From an uncultured Clostridia bacterium (GTDB lineage: Bacteria; Bacillota; Clostridia; Oscillospirales; CAG-272): DNA of 7,346 nucleotides. The position numbers and the translations under genes are program-made. The notes below the pieces were generated by a model. The model saw only the letters and a list, made by a program, of their open reading frames with translations. It did not search any database and was not told where the DNA came from. Below, in pieces: positions 1-6,281 of the stretch. The stretch lies in contig CAJGCF010000067.1 in assembly GCA_904501865.1 (NCBI GenBank), positions 1 through 7,346 on the forward strand. The letters run 5' to 3'. How positions within the stretch are numbered: the stretch's first letter is position 1; each line of letters starts with the position of its first letter.

Positions 1-1770
1 CACAACCTCGAGCAGATCAAGGTCATGAACGACGACGCTACGATGAACGCTTATGCGGGTAAGTACGAGGGTATGGACAGATACGCTTGCCGTAAGGCGC
101 TTGTTGCTGACCTTGAGGCAGAGGGATATCTTGTCAAGACCGAGCCTCACGACCACAACGTCGGTGTTTGCTACCGTTGCGGAACTACCGTTGAACCTCT
201 CACAAGCGATCAGTGGTTCGTTAAGATGAAGCCCCTCGCAGAACCTGCTATCAAGGCTGTTGAGGACGGCGACATCAACTTTGTTCCCGAGCGTTTCTCC
301 AAGAACTATTTCAACTGGATGAACAACATCCTCGACTGGTGTATCTCCCGTCAGCTTTGGTGGGGACATAGAATCCCCGCATTCTACTGCGACGAGTGCG
401 GAGAGATGACCGTTTCTAAGACTGATATAGATAAATGTCCGAAGTGTAATGCGCCTGTTCATCAGGATGAGGACGTGCTTGACACGTGGTTCTCCTCTGC
501 CCTCTGGCCCTTCTCAACTCTGGGTTGGCCCGATAAGACGGATGACCTTGAAAGATACTATCCCACAGACGTGCTCGTAACGGGCTACGACATAATCACA
601 TTCTGGGTATCCCGTATGATATTCTCGGGACTTGAGCATATGGACAAAAAGCCATTCTCTACAGTATTCATTCACGGACTTGTACGTGACGCGCAGGGCC
701 GAAAGATGTCCAAATCTCTCGGAAACGGTATAGATCCCCTTGAGGTTATCAAGCAGTACGGCGCGGACGCACTCCGCTTTGCGCTCGCTACGGGCAACTC
801 CCCGGGAAACGATATGAGATTCTCCGACGAGAAGATAGAAGCGGCGAGAAACTTCGCAAACAAGCTCTGGAACGCTTCGAGATTCGTACGTATGAATCTT
901 ACGATAGACGAAATAAAGCTTCCCGAATCCGATAAGCTTGCCCTTGAGGACAAGTGGATACTCAATGAGTTCAACGCTCTTTGCGAGAACGTAGTCACAA
1001 ACCTTGACAACTTTGAGGTCGGCGTTGCACTCGGAGCTATCTACGGCTTTACCTGGGATATATTCTGCGACTGGTACATTGAGCTCGCAAAGGCAAGACT
1101 TAACGAAAAGGATACCGAGGCAAATCTCGTATGTCAAAACGTCATCGCTTACGTTCTCTCAAACACCCTCAAGCTCCTCCACCCCTTTATGCCCTTTATA
1201 ACAGAGGAAATATATCAGGCTCTTCCTCACGATTGCGAGAGCATTATGATATCGGAATATCCTAAAGTGTGTGAGTGTCACGCATTCCCCGACGACGCTG
1301 AAAAGATGTCCAAGATAATCGACGCTATCACGGCTATCCGCGCGCGCAGAAGTGAGATGAACGTTCCTCCCTCCAAGAAGGCAAAGGTCTATCTCGCGAC
1401 AAAATACGCCGACGTGTTCTCGGCGGCAGAGGCATTCTTTATGCGTCTCGCCTCCGCATCCGAGCTTAAAGTCGCGGATAAATTTGAGGACACAGAGGTA
1501 AGCGCAGACAATGCGGTACAGATAATCACCGATGCGGCTACTATCTACCTTCCCCTTTCCGATATCATAGACTTTGAAAAGGAAAAGGCTCGCCTTGAAG
1601 CAGAAAAGAAAAAGCTTGAGGGCGAGATAGAACGCATTGAGAAAAAGCTCTCCAACGAGGGCTTCGTTGCCAAGGCTCCCGCCGCAGTAGTTGACGGCGA
1701 AAAGGCTAAAATGGCTAAATATAAGGAAAATCTCGACGGTATCATAGCCGCTATTGCTAAGTTAGGTTAA
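1..1770 (+). CDS. valS: Valyl-tRNA synthetase, C-terminal part (5' end outside window)
   Basis: Cytoplasmic class I aminoacyl-tRNA synthetase that charges tRNA-Val with valine. The reading frame is open from base 1, so the gene begins upstream; 589 residues are visible of the roughly 880 usual for the family, and the N-terminal HIGH motif is missing only because of the window edge. Visible landmarks are the WCISRQLWWGHRIPA signature (nt 337-381), a CxxC-x12-CxxC zinc-knuckle-like segment, DVLDTWFSSALWPFS just after it, and the KMSKS catalytic loop at nt 703-717 (fragment residues 235-239). The anticodon-binding domain follows, then the C-terminal coiled-coil arm typical of ValRS, rich in Glu/Lys/Leu, from about nt 1570 to the stop. 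Ile, Lys and Val codon choice changes near nt 420 (see findings). Identification is secure; a folylpolyglutamate synthase gene often lies near valS in Firmicutes, and here folC is about 2 kb away on the opposite strand. Confidence 0.97.
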   Translation, partial: HNLEQIKVMNDDATMNAYAGKYEGMDRYACRKALVADLEAEGYLVKTEPHDHNVGVCYRCGTTVEPLTSDQWFVKMKPLAEPAIKAVEDGDINFVPERFSKNYFNWMNNILDWCISRQLWWGHRIPAFYCDECGEMTVSKTDIDKCPKCNAPVHQDEDVLDTWFSSALWPFSTLGWPDKTDDLERYYPTDVLVTGYDIITFWVSRMIFSGLEHMDKKPFSTVFIHGLVRDAQGRKMSKSLGNGIDPLEVIKQYGADALRFALATGNSPGNDMRFSDEKIEAARNFANKLWNASRFVRMNLTIDEIKLPESDKLALEDKWILNEFNALCENVVTNLDNFEVGVALGAIYGFTWDIFCDWYIELAKARLNEKDTEANLVCQNVIAYVLSNTLKLLHPFMPFITEEIYQALPHDCESIMISEYPKVCECHAFPDDAEKMSKIIDAITAIRARRSEMNVPPSKKAKVYLATKYADVFSAAEAFFMRLASASELKVADKFEDTEVSADNAVQIITDAATIYLPLSDIIDFEKEKARLEAEKKKLEGEIERIEKKLSNEGFVAKAPAAVVDGEKAKMAKYKENLDGIIAAIAKLG

Positions 1771-1778
1771 GACAACAA

Positions 1779-1826
1779 AGGAAAGACGTTTTTTGACATT
1801 CAAATAACGCCTTTCCTCAAATTTTT
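1779..1826 (+). terminator. Probable intrinsic terminator after valS
   Basis: An inverted repeat of 12 positions (1779-1790 with 1806-1817, one A/C mismatch, 15-nt loop) begins 9 nt after the valS stop. A short T5 run follows after CAAA at 1822-1826. The stem is strong, but the U-tract is offset by four bases, so termination may be incomplete and allow read-through into the HAD gene. Confidence 0.55.
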
Positions 1827-1843
1827 CAATGAAAAGGTAAAAA

Positions 1844-2671
1844 ATGAACGCTAAACACATTTTTCTTGACATAGACGGTACTCTCGTCGGATACGATTCA
1901 AAGATTCCCGAGTCCGCACTAGAGGCACTCAAAATGGCGCAGGCAAACGGTCACAAGATAATCATATCCTCGGGCAGACCGCTTTATATGATATACCCCG
2001 AGCTTTTGCGCGCAGTAAATTTTGACGGAATCATCTCGTCAGGCGGAGCCTGCGTTCTGGTTGACGGAAACGTCATATTTGAAAGCATTATTGAGGACGA
2101 GGCACTCTCTACGGTCATAAACTATTTCAGACGCGAGGGTATCAGATATCTCCTTCAATCAAAGGACGACGGCTTTGCCGAGCAGGATTTTGTGGATATA
2201 GTAATCCCCGGTATGCTTGCGTCAGGATATAACAAGGATCTGGTCGATCAGGCATACGGAAAACGGACTATCGTTGATGACGTGACCAAGATAAAGGGCG
2301 CTTGCAAGATTTCCTATTTTGCATCTCCCTACTCTCCGCAAAAAATTGCAGATGACTTAGGTGGCAAATTTTACGTGGTTGATTTCAGCGTTGGAAACGT
2401 CAAAACTGCTTCAAGCTTTGGTGAGCTGAACAACGAGGGTGTCACCAAGGCAACGGGTATGCAAAAATATCTTGAGAGTGTGGGCGCATCACGTGAGGAC
2501 ACGATAGCCATAGGAGACAGTGCCAACGACCTTGAGATGCTGGATTACGCGCACGTCTCGGTTGCTATGGGTAACGGCACAGATGCAGTCAAGTCTGCCG
2601 CGGATTTCGTAACCACTGCAGTGGATAACAACGGCATATACAGCGCGTTTGTCCGTCTCGGACTCATTTAA
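1844..2671 (+). CDS. Cof-type HAD-superfamily phosphatase
   Basis: Predicted soluble Mg2+-dependent phosphohydrolase of the Cof/YidA (HAD IIB) type, 275 residues, normal for the family. These enzymes remove phosphate from sugar phosphates, nucleotides or related small molecules; the substrate cannot be read from sequence. Motif I is DIDGT at residues 9-13 (nucleophile Asp9, acid/base Asp11). Motif II is SSGRP around residues 42-46. The motif III lysine is probably Lys202 in GVTKATG. Motif IV is GDSAND at 224-229, followed by LEML. The cap domain lies between motifs II and III. The ATG at 1844 is preceded by AAAAGG at 1832-1837, a suitable spacing. It lies 73 nt after valS on the same strand, separated by a probable terminator, so co-transcription with valS is uncertain. 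No convincing promoter of its own was found. Confidence 0.9.
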   Translation: MNAKHIFLDIDGTLVGYDSKIPESALEALKMAQANGHKIIISSGRPLYMIYPELLRAVNFDGIISSGGACVLVDGNVIFESIIEDEALSTVINYFRREGIRYLLQSKDDGFAEQDFVDIVIPGMLASGYNKDLVDQAYGKRTIVDDVTKIKGACKISYFASPYSPQKIADDLGGKFYVVDFSVGNVKTASSFGELNNEGVTKATGMQKYLESVGASREDTIAIGDSANDLEMLDYAHVSVAMGNGTDAVKSAADFVTTAVDNNGIYSAFVRLGLI

Positions 2672-2696
2672 TTTTTAAAAAAGTGTAACCTTTTAC

Positions 2697-2765
2697 AAAA
2701 AATGGCGACTTTATGGATAGATGGGCAAATTTTGGCTCACTACTATTTATAAGGTCGCCTTTTTT
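2697..2765 (+). terminator. Intrinsic terminator after the HAD gene
   Basis: GGCGACTTTAT (2704-2714) pairs with ATAAGGTCGCC (2749-2759) over 11 bp with one G-U pair, and T6 follows at 2760-2765. The A-run at 2697-2702 can pair with most of the T-run, so the element could act in both directions. The loop is long (about 34 nt) for a terminator, which lowers confidence. It ends 48 nt before the DUF4349 start, so it might instead be a leader attenuator of that gene. Confidence 0.6.
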
Positions 2766-2813
2766 GTACAAACTCAAAAAATTCAGTTTTCTCGGCGGCG
2801 GAAAGGACTTTTT

Positions 2814-3746
2814 ATGAACAAAAGATTTGTTGTAACTGTAATTTGTGTTCTGTCAGCTTTTTTACTTGCTTTTTCTTTAGCGTCGTGTGATTCCGCGGGC
2901 AATTACGCCGATGAATCTATCAAGGGCGAGATTGCGGGCGAAAACGGGGGCAATATTGATCTGGATCTTGAAAACTCCAATATCAAAGACGACTCACAGT
3001 ACGAGAGAAAAATCATCAAAACAGCCAACGTGTCCGCAGAGACCAAGGTTTTTGACGACGCGCTCGGTCTCGTTGAGGAGCTATGTGCTTCGGCAAGCGG
3101 ATATATCGAAAGCTCATCCGTGAGAGGTGTCAGTCTTGATAGCGGAAGTAATCGCAGATATGCAAGCTACACTTTGCGCATACCCGCAGAGAATTTTGAC
3201 CTTTTTAACGAGGGCCTTGGCGGTATTCTTAACATAGTCTCCTCGTCAAGTAACGCAGACGAGGTAACTGCCTCGTATTACGATATTCAATCCCGTATAG
3301 AAGTCCTTGAGCTTCAAAAGGAATCTCTGCAAACAATGTATGACAACTATACCGACTACAAGGACATAAACAGTCTTATTTCCTTGCAGGATAAGCTTTT
3401 TGCGGTCATTGAGGAAATAGAGTCCTACAAAACTATGCTCCGCGTATATGACGACAAGGTATCTTATTCGACCGTGCACCTTTCTATAAATGAGGTAATC
3501 GATTACACCGAGGACACCGAAAACGACACATTCTGGCAAAAGCTCGGAAAATCTATCTCTGGCGGTTGGGACGTATTCCTTACCATAATGACGGGGCTTG
3601 TCACAACTCTCGCATTTCTGCTTCCCGAACTTGTACTGGTAGCCATAATAATCACGGTTGCGATAATGATAAGCAAGAGAATAAAAAAGGAAAAGCAAAA
3701 CTCTTCAAGCGATACTCAAAAAAATACTGACCGGACCAAACAGTAA
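2814..3746 (+). CDS. DUF4349 lipoprotein with C-terminal transmembrane anchor
   Basis: Predicted cell-envelope protein of 310 residues; its molecular role is not established. Residues 1-24 form a lipoprotein signal peptide (MNKR, hydrophobic core, lipobox LASC), with Cys25 as the lipidation site. A low-complexity acidic linker runs to about residue 60. The DUF4349 domain covers about 61-228: an ERKIIKTANVS strand, SGYIESSSV, the YTLRIPAENFD segment, and a helical hairpin around 155-210 (SYYDIQSRIEVLELQKESL) likely to form a coiled coil, closing with SYSTVHLSINEV. A long hydrophobic stretch at about 254-287 is the membrane span, followed by the basic tail KRIKKEK and a polar C-terminus. The ATG at 2814 is chosen because GGAAAGGA lies just upstream and the signal peptide starts there; an in-frame ATG at 2721 lies inside the terminator stem-loop and would add 31 unrelated residues. 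Having both a lipid anchor and a membrane helix is common in this family. Confidence 0.88.
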   Translation: MNKRFVVTVICVLSAFLLAFSLASCDSAGNYADESIKGEIAGENGGNIDLDLENSNIKDDSQYERKIIKTANVSAETKVFDDALGLVEELCASASGYIESSSVRGVSLDSGSNRRYASYTLRIPAENFDLFNEGLGGILNIVSSSSNADEVTASYYDIQSRIEVLELQKESLQTMYDNYTDYKDINSLISLQDKLFAVIEEIESYKTMLRVYDDKVSYSTVHLSINEVIDYTEDTENDTFWQKLGKSISGGWDVFLTIMTGLVTTLAFLLPELVLVAIIITVAIMISKRIKKEKQNSSSDTQKNTDRTKQ

Positions 3747-3847
3747 AAGATAACACGGGGCTGTTTCATTTAGCGCAGAACAAAAACCACTTTTATGAGC
3801 CTAGACAAAAAAACAACTTAAAAATATAGTTTTTGTCTTTGAAATAT

Positions 3848-3877
3848 CGAAATCCGCCGATTTTTTCGGCGGATTTC
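3848..3877. other. Perfect 12-bp hairpin, possible bidirectional terminator
   Basis: GAAATCCGCCGA (3849-3860) pairs perfectly with TCGGCGGATTTC (3866-3877) around a T5 loop. It is placed suitably to stop transcription from both convergent genes, but neither strand has a clean U-tract directly after the stem (C5ATTTT on plus, GATATTTC on minus). It may instead be an internal arm of the surrounding inverted-repeat element. Confidence 0.5.
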
Positions 3878-3901
3878 CCCCATTTTATGTGGTTTTTAAG
3901 T

Positions 3902-3953
3902 CGCGGTTTGGCTCTCCGGCGTACCCTTGTACGCCTACGAGAACCGAACCACG
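3902..3953. other. Long hairpin inside the inverted-repeat element
   Basis: GGCGTAC (3918-3924) pairs perfectly with GTACGCC (3929-3935) around a CCTT loop. After a small asymmetric internal loop, 3902-3915 pairs with 3940-3953 with two mismatches and one G-U pair. The result is a roughly 19-bp helix. There is no U-tract, so it is not a classical terminator; no anticodon or T-loop arrangement supports a tRNA. Confidence 0.6.
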
Positions 3954-3992
3954 CCTTCTGCGTCTAAATGACTCAGCCATGTTTCTTCCTAT

Positions 3993-5270
3993 TTATTGAG
4001 TATATTTTTTGACTGCGGACAAGACCTCGCCATACATATACAAAGAGCCGAGGCTCACGACGGGACCTCCACTCGTCTGCGCAAATTCAAGCACCAATTT
4101 CACCGCCGCATCTATCGACTCACAGGCCGTAGCGCTGACTCCGAGACTTTCAAACACTTTCGCGTATTTATCAGACGAAAGAGCTCTCAGGTTAGATGGC
4201 GTGAGGCAAAATACCTTTTGAGCTACGGTGGATATCCTTTTTGCCATATAGGAATAATCCTTATCTGCCATAACTCCCGTAACTATCGCAACCTTTTTAT
4301 TGGGAAAATATTTTTGTATGCTGTCGACCGCCACGTCTATTCCCTCGGGATTGTGACCGCCGTCGGCTATAACCAGCGGAGACTTGCTTATAACCTCAAA
4401 CCTTGCGGGCCATTTTACAGCTTCAAGTCCTTTCCCAACCGCAGTGTCGCTAATGCCATATCCCATTTTATTGAGCATATCCACCGCGTTCAGTGCATTC
4501 GCCGCGTTCTCGGGTTGATAAGTACCCAGGAGTGCCAGACGAATATTTTTTTTGTCCCCAAGCTCCATATAAGTGCCATCAAGAGTCAATTTGTTTACGA
4601 CCAGATCCTGCTTGTCCGCTGTGTACACGGGCGCGTCTATTTCTTGCGCTTTATTCTTTATAATCTGCTCCGCCGCGGTATTTTTTCCGCACCAAAGCAC
4701 GGGAACATCTGCCTTGATAATGCCTGCCTTTTCAAGAGCTATCTGCTCTACCGTGTCACCGAGTATCGAGGTATGATCAAGCGCTATCCCCGTGATAACT
4801 GAAAGCACTGGGGTTTTTATAATGTTAGTGGCGTCAAGCCTTCCGCCGAGACCGCATTCAAGTACAACTATATCACACTCGTGTCTCGCAAAATACATAA
4901 ATGCTATGGCGGTTATAAGCTCAAACTCCGTGGGCTTGTCTGACATTTTATCGGCAACGGGCTTTATAAGCTCAACGAGCTCACAAAGCTCCGCGTCCGA
5001 TATATTCTCACCGTTTATCCTCATTCTCTCGTTAAATTCCAGAATGTACGGAGACGTAAACAGTCCAACCTTATACCCTGCGTGGCGGAGAATACTGTCT
5101 GTCATAGCACAGAACGATCCCTTGCCGTTAGTTCCCGCAACGTGAATATATTTAAGCTTATCCTGAGGGTCACCAAGTGCGTGACAAAGCTCTCTCACTC
5201 TCTCAAGCCCGGGCTTGCAGAATGTCCAATTTACAGAGTGTATATATTCGATGGCCTCATTGTAATTCAT
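3993..5270 (-). CDS. folC: Bifunctional folylpolyglutamate synthase / dihydrofolate synthase
   Basis: Mur-ligase-like cytoplasmic ATP-dependent enzyme, 425 residues, full length for the family. It joins L-glutamate to dihydropteroate (dihydrofolate synthase) and/or adds gamma-glutamates to reduced folates, which keeps them in the cell. Visible motifs are HVAGTNGKGS at 43-52 (ATP P-loop), TSPYILEFNERMRI at 72-85, ECGLGGRLDATN at 138-149, LDHTSILG from 164, and EKAGIIK at 180-186 with Lys181, the lysine position carbamylated in the family. Later come GTYQPENAANA, WPARFEV and the ADGGHNPEG motif of the C-terminal domain. The ATG at 5270 is chosen because AAAGGAG lies 8 nt upstream (plus-strand 5279-5285); the in-frame GTG at 5279 overlaps that site. 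The gene overlaps the folT-like stop by 14 nt, so translation is probably coupled and both genes share one promoter and leader. Whether both activities are present cannot be told from sequence. Confidence 0.96.
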   Translation of the reverse strand: MNYNEAIEYIHSVNWTFCKPGLERVRELCHALGDPQDKLKYIHVAGTNGKGSFCAMTDSILRHAGYKVGLFTSPYILEFNERMRINGENISDAELCELVELIKPVADKMSDKPTEFELITAIAFMYFARHECDIVVLECGLGGRLDATNIIKTPVLSVITGIALDHTSILGDTVEQIALEKAGIIKADVPVLWCGKNTAAEQIIKNKAQEIDAPVYTADKQDLVVNKLTLDGTYMELGDKKNIRLALLGTYQPENAANALNAVDMLNKMGYGISDTAVGKGLEAVKWPARFEVISKSPLVIADGGHNPEGIDVAVDSIQKYFPNKKVAIVTGVMADKDYSYMAKRISTVAQKVFCLTPSNLRALSSDKYAKVFESLGVSATACESIDAAVKLVLEFAQTSGGPVVSLGSLYMYGEVLSAVKKYTQ

Positions 5271-5835
5271 CAAAGTCACTCCTTTTCTCCCTCTTGATAT
5301 GCAACTGAGTGCGCAGAGCCTTATTCTTGAGCATTATGCAGATGATGATGCCTTCAAGCACACCTACGATAACGTAATTGAGAAGTCTCCAGAGCATTAA
5401 CTCAAAAAGCGATATGCTGTAAAAAGCTGAAAGTCCAACAGTTTTGATAACCACTGAGCCTATCAGGTGGCTTATGCCTACGCAAAGCGAGACGCATAGG
5501 ACTTGGGGCATTTTCTTGCAAAGCTTATACGTAAGCCCCGAAACTATTCCAATCATTGCCGCGCCAACCGTTAAAATTGGGTTTATCGCGTATCCGACGA
5601 GCAGGCATCCGAGAAGATCTGCAACTATCCCTACCGCAGCAGCCGCAAGCGGCCCAAATGCTATTCCAGTCAATATTATCGGAAGATTTTCAAAGCTGAA
5701 GCGCAAAATATCCCCGCCTTTAATAGCGAGATATTTTCCACAAACAATACTGATCGCCACGAATAGTGAGCATATCACGAGAGCTTTGAGACTCCCAAAA
5801 ACCGCAATCTTTGTTTTATTACTTCTTTTTTTCAT
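5257..5835 (-). CDS. folT: Folate-family ECF transporter S component (FolT-like)
   Basis: Integral membrane substrate-binding subunit of an energy-coupling factor transporter, 192 residues, about six predicted membrane spans (roughly 16-34, 50-66, 67-85, 86-105, 111-131, 147-170). The signature LRFSFENLPIILTGIAFGPL with following VGIVADLLGCLL is typical of folate-family S components. It would capture folate outside the membrane and work with the shared EcfA/EcfA'/EcfT energising module, which is not in this window. The ATG at 5835 has AAAGGAG upstream (plus-strand 5844-5850); an in-frame ATG 27 codons further upstream would translate the regulatory leader and is rejected. First gene of an operon with folC, which it overlaps by 14 nt. 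The THF riboswitch in its leader and the folC partner independently support folate as substrate. The basic C-terminal tail (HIKREKRS) is probably cytoplasmic. Confidence 0.92.
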   Translation of the reverse strand: MKKRSNKTKIAVFGSLKALVICSLFVAISIVCGKYLAIKGGDILRFSFENLPIILTGIAFGPLAAAAVGIVADLLGCLLVGYAINPILTVGAAMIGIVSGLTYKLCKKMPQVLCVSLCVGISHLIGSVVIKTVGLSAFYSISLFELMLWRLLNYVIVGVLEGIIICIMLKNKALRTQLHIKREKRSDFDELQ

Positions 5836-5843
5836 AAAAAAAT

Positions 5844-5876
5844 CTCCTTTCCTCACAGCATATGGCAGGAAAGAAG
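5844..5876 (-). promoter_or_regulatory. Shine-Dalgarno-sequestering hairpin, riboswitch expression platform
   Basis: On the minus strand CUUCUUUCCU (5876-5867) pairs with AGGAAAGGAG (5853-5844) over 10 bp with one U-G pair and a 13-nt loop. The right arm contains the folT Shine-Dalgarno AAAGGAG, so this helix would block initiation. A U7 run follows immediately (5842-5836, after one A), so the same hairpin could also end transcription. An alternative helix, UUCUUU (5875-5870) with AAAGAA (5891-5886), would consume part of the left arm and release the site, giving a simple on/off pair. It begins 27 nt after the aptamer's P1. Confidence 0.7.
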
Positions 5877-5902
5877 AAACACTTATTCTTTGGGTGCCGT
5901 AT

Positions 5903-6279
5903 GAAGCGGGATGCAAGACCTTGACCGCGGCAACTATAGCCGAAAAGAGTTGAACTCATACGCCCTGCGGCGAGCAATTTTTGCATCTTCCGCCGCACCT
6001 CGTTTTGCAAGGTCATACCTTGCTGCAACTCACTTCGACGAAATCTATCAAAAATTGCAACGCCGAAGGGTGCTACGCAGTTTTGAGTGAGCAAATATTA
6101 TGCAGATGCAAAGAGAAAATACGAAGCCACATAAGATGTTGCGAGAATTTTATCTGTGGCAGGTGCGGATATTTGCCACACAAAACCGTGTGAGTTCAAT
6201 TCTTTTCGGCTATAGCTATCTTCGTCCGACCGGCAACTCCCCGTCCCGTCGGCACTTGACGCCAAGACCTTTACTCTTC
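5903..6279 (-). promoter_or_regulatory. Tetrahydrofolate (THF) riboswitch aptamer interrupted by a large insert
   Basis: Read on the minus strand: P1 GAAGAG (6279-6274) with CGCUUC (5908-5903); J1/2 AGUAA (6275-6271, its last base opening P2); P2 AAGGUCUUG (6271-6263) with CAAGGUCUU (5923-5915), 9 bp with two wobbles; J2/3 GCGUCAAGUG (6262-6253); P3 CCGAC (6252-6248) with GUCGG (6230-6226), enclosing a G-rich 17-nt loop; ACGAAG (6225-6220); GCGGU (5928-5924); and GCAUCC (5914-5909) just before P1 closes. These segments, in this order, match the THF riboswitch class as I recall its crystallised members, and such switches are known upstream of folT. The loop GGGA can pair with UCCC of the 3' joining region as the expected pseudoknot. 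ACGAAG and GCGGU, normally joined by a small hairpin, are about 290 nt apart here. Ligand-bound folding would be expected to reduce expression of folT-folC. Identification comes from motif order and pairing, not from a covariance search. Confidence 0.83.
5934..6215. mobile_element. MITE-like insertion inside the THF riboswitch
   Basis: A 282-bp non-coding segment with inverted ends: 5934-5962 matches the reverse complement of 6187-6215 at 27 of 29 positions (CTATAGCCGAAAAGAGTTGA and onward). The outermost CTATAG is itself a palindrome, so it could be a 6-bp target duplication rather than part of the inverted repeat. Nested inside, 5969-5983 pairs with 6049-6064 (GGCG plus GCAATTTTTG with a small internal loop), 5980-5988 with 6104-6112, and 6007-6013 with 6017-6023. 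No transposase or credible ORF is present, so mobility, if any, would depend on an enzyme encoded elsewhere. When transcribed, the ends would form a long helix extending the riboswitch arm and leaving the aptamer core joined. Confidence 0.65.
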
Positions 6280-6281
6280 TT

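Larger units (their letters stand above)
3759..3978. repeat. MITE-like structured element with terminal inverted repeats
   Basis: A 220-bp non-coding segment between the convergent DUF4349 and folC genes. The left end (3759-3780, GGCTGTTTCATTTAGCGCAG and AA) matches the reverse complement of the right end (3956-3978) at about 20 of 23 positions, with one indel. Inside, AAAAACCAC (3782-3790) is complementary to GTGGTTTTT (3889-3897), and AGACAAAAA (3803-3811) to TTTTTGTCT (3830-3838); two strong hairpins are listed separately. No convincing target-site duplication flanks it. It may be a small non-autonomous transposable element or a structured transcript end shared by the two genes. It encodes no plausible protein. 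Confidence 0.6.

Noticed and set aside
1793..1825. TTGACA at 1793-1798 as a -35 box for the HAD gene.
   Set aside because: No -10-like hexamer lies 16-18 nt downstream, and the motif sits in the loop of the valS terminator hairpin.
2721..2813. 31-residue N-terminal extension of the DUF4349 protein.
   Set aside because: It would be translated from within the terminator stem-loop and would bury the lipoprotein signal peptide; the ATG at 2814 has a strong ribosome site.
3902..3953. Strong stem-loop region considered as a tRNA.
   Set aside because: It forms one long helix with no D-, anticodon- and T-arm arrangement and no acceptor stem of seven pairs.
3996..4802. Long plus-strand open frame of 268 codons opposite folC.
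   Set aside because: It is antisense to a full-length folC with all motifs present, and its translation has no recognisable features.
5271..5279. GTG start for FolC three codons upstream of the ATG.
   Set aside because: It overlaps the AAAGGAG ribosome site, which is ideally spaced for the ATG at 5270.
5836..5916. Upstream in-frame start that would add 27 residues to the FolT-like protein.
   Set aside because: The added residues would be encoded by the expression-platform hairpin, and the ATG at 5835 has the proper ribosome site.
5819..6094. Minus-strand open frame of 91 codons over the folT leader.
   Set aside because: It runs through the riboswitch 3' half and the insert, lacks a good ribosome site, and has no recognisable domain.
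5914..6271. The copies of CAAGACCTT at 5914-5922 and 6263-6271 look like a 9-bp target-site duplication around the inverted-repeat element.
   Set aside because: They coincide almost exactly with the two P2 strands of the riboswitch, which pair with each other through two wobbles because the sequence is nearly self-complementary. The inverted ends lie well inside them.
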